From the NCBI GenBank assembly GCA_943787605.1, contig CALSNB010000001.1:1178001-1242000 (forward strand): DNA of 64,000 nt, in the 5' to 3' direction. The first letter of the stretch is position 1. Every line of letters starts with the position of its first letter. Both the position numbers and the translations under genes were made by a program. The notes beneath the pieces were generated by a model. The model was not told the DNA's origin and made no database searches. It saw only the letters and a program-made list of their open reading frames with translations. Below, one piece after another: positions 63,214-64,000 of this stretch. This DNA is from GCA-2697345 sp002697345 (GTDB taxonomy: Bacteria > Pseudomonadota > Alphaproteobacteria > Rhodobacterales > Rhodobacteraceae).

Positions 63214-64000
63214 TTAACTGTCATAATCAATTATATGTCTTAACTGTTTTTCATACTCCAGTGCTTTCCCTGTCCCTAAAGCAACACAGTTCCTACTATC
63301 ATCTGCAACTGTAACAGCTAAACCTGTTTGTTCTCGTAAAGCTAAATCTAACTCCCCAAGAAGTGCTCCACCTCCTGTGAGCATGATTCCTCGATCAACA
63401 ATATCGGCTGAAAGGTCTGGTGGAGTAGCTTCTAGTGCCAGCATAACAGCATCACAGATTTGTTGAACTGGCTCTGCTAATGCTTCCGCAACTTGCGCTT
63501 GGTTTATTTCTATTTCTTTAGGTACACCCGTTAGTAAATCTCTTCCACGTACCTGCATAGCAGCCCCTCTATTATCATTAGGCTTTCGGGCTGAACCTAT
63601 CGATTCTTTAATCTTTTCAGCTGTAGCTACTCCAATCAGCATATTTTTATAGCGCCTGAGATACGACATTAAAGCTTCGTCCATACGATCCCCACCGACT
63701 CTAACTGAGTTGGCATAAACGATATCACCTAATGAAAGAACAGCAACTTCGGTCGTACCTCCACCAATATCAACAACCATAGATCCTGTTGGATCAATAA
63801 TAGGCATACCAGCACCAATAGCTGCTGCTATTGGTTCAGAAATAAGTCCCGCTTTTCGAGCTCCTGCCCCCAAAACAGATTGCCTGATAGCCCTCTTTTC
63901 AACTGGAGTTGCTCCTTGAGGCACGCACACGATTATCTTTGGTTTAGTAAAAGTGGAGTGTTTATGAACTTTACGAATAAAATGCTTTATCATTGCTTCT
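63214..64000 (-). CDS. mreB: Rod-shape-determining protein MreB (5' end outside window)
   Basis: Actin-like filament that directs lateral wall synthesis. Only the C-terminal about 262 codons are present; the first in-window codons (EAMIKHFIRKVHK) are internal, so the Met there is not the start. Phosphate-2 region VVDIGGGTTEVAVLSLGD and adenosine motif MLTGGGALLGELD are intact. First gene of mreB-mreC-mreD-mrdA-rodA. Confidence 0.96.
   Translation of the reverse strand, partial: EAMIKHFIRKVHKHSTFTKPKIIVCVPQGATPVEKRAIRQSVLGAGARKAGLISEPIAAAIGAGMPIIDPTGSMVVDIGGGTTEVAVLSLGDIVYANSVRVGGDRMDEALMSYLRRYKNMLIGVATAEKIKESIGSARKPNDNRGAAMQVRGRDLLTGVPKEIEINQAQVAEALAEPVQQICDAVMLALEATPPDLSADIVDRGIMLTGGGALLGELDLALREQTGLAVTVADDSRNCVALGTGKALEYEKQLRHIIDYDS

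Noticed and set aside
63900..64000. Apparent ATG start of mreB inside the window
   Set aside because: The Met precedes IKHFIRKVH, an internal part of MreB; the real start lies beyond 64000.
1..64000. Mobile elements, CRISPR arrays, prophage, defence islands or large repeats
   Set aside because: I found no transposase or integrase-like protein, no regularly spaced direct repeats and no cluster of unknown genes; the region reads as conserved core chromosome.

Overview
This window is a chromosomal segment of an A+T-rich, streamlined-looking alphaproteobacterium, most likely free-living and marine. The evidence is the gene orders tuf-tRNA-Trp-secE-nusG-rplKAJL-rpoBC, pdxJ-acpS-lepB-rnc-era-DUF1491-recO and mreBCD-mrdA-rodA, the DUF1491, HIG1 and DUF2007 families, short gaps, many 1-4 base start/stop overlaps, and a cation antiporter operon. 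I cannot name the genus. There are no rRNAs, insertion sequences, prophage, CRISPR arrays, toxin-antitoxin pairs or restriction systems. Nearly every gene belongs to a known housekeeping family.

Layout. Positions 1-12 kb, minus strand: the transcription/translation supercluster tuf, tRNA-Trp, secE, nusG, rplK, rplA, rplJ, rplL, rpoB and the 5' two thirds of rpoC, with structured leaders ahead of rplK and rplJ and between rplL and rpoB. 12-14.5 kb: parC. 14.6-22.8 kb, plus strand: a short-chain dehydrogenase, a HIG1 membrane protein, PduO-type cobalamin adenosyltransferase, etfB-etfA, 3-hydroxybutyryl-CoA dehydrogenase, ATP-dependent PEP carboxykinase and a probable methylsuccinyl-CoA dehydrogenase. 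22.8-31.6 kb, minus strand: recO to pdxJ, a DUF2062 protein, a RelA/SpoT homologue, rpoZ and folK. 31.7-33.7 kb, plus strand: ispH, DUF3429, rnhA. 33.7-35.6 kb, minus strand: fmt and two peptide deformylases. 35.7-39.8 kb: a PatB-type aminotransferase, a CurA-type reductase, accA and plsC. 40-51.7 kb: an unrecognised small membrane protein, lysA, ETF-ubiquinone oxidoreductase, a TPR protein, a frame-disrupted ispE, a polyprenyl diphosphate synthase, DUF2007, a TrmN6-like methyltransferase, acetyl-CoA acetyltransferase, tRNA-Gln, a HI0933-family flavoprotein and kdsA. 52-57.5 kb, plus strand: an eight-gene Mrp/Mnh antiporter operon. 57.7-64 kb, minus strand: a GhrA-like dehydrogenase, then rodA, mrdA, mreD, mreC and partial mreB.

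How the genes work together. Thiolase, 3-hydroxybutyryl-CoA dehydrogenase, the Mcd-like dehydrogenase, EtfAB, ETF-QO, adenosylcobalamin synthesis and PEPCK fit acetyl-CoA/C4 assimilation through an ethylmalonyl-CoA-type route feeding electrons to ubiquinone, although the signature carboxylase is not in this window. The MEP pathway is represented by ispE and ispH, with ispB using its products.

Most worth a second look: ispE is split by a single-base shift and also carries altered conserved residues; the MrpA-C/DUF4040 subunit has no ATG/GTG/TTG at its expected start; the antiporter operon has Mbh-like gene order; the rplJ leader holds mutually exclusive hairpins, one covering the ribosome-binding site; and DUF3429 sits where alphaproteobacteria usually carry thrB. 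I found no clearly new multi-gene system.
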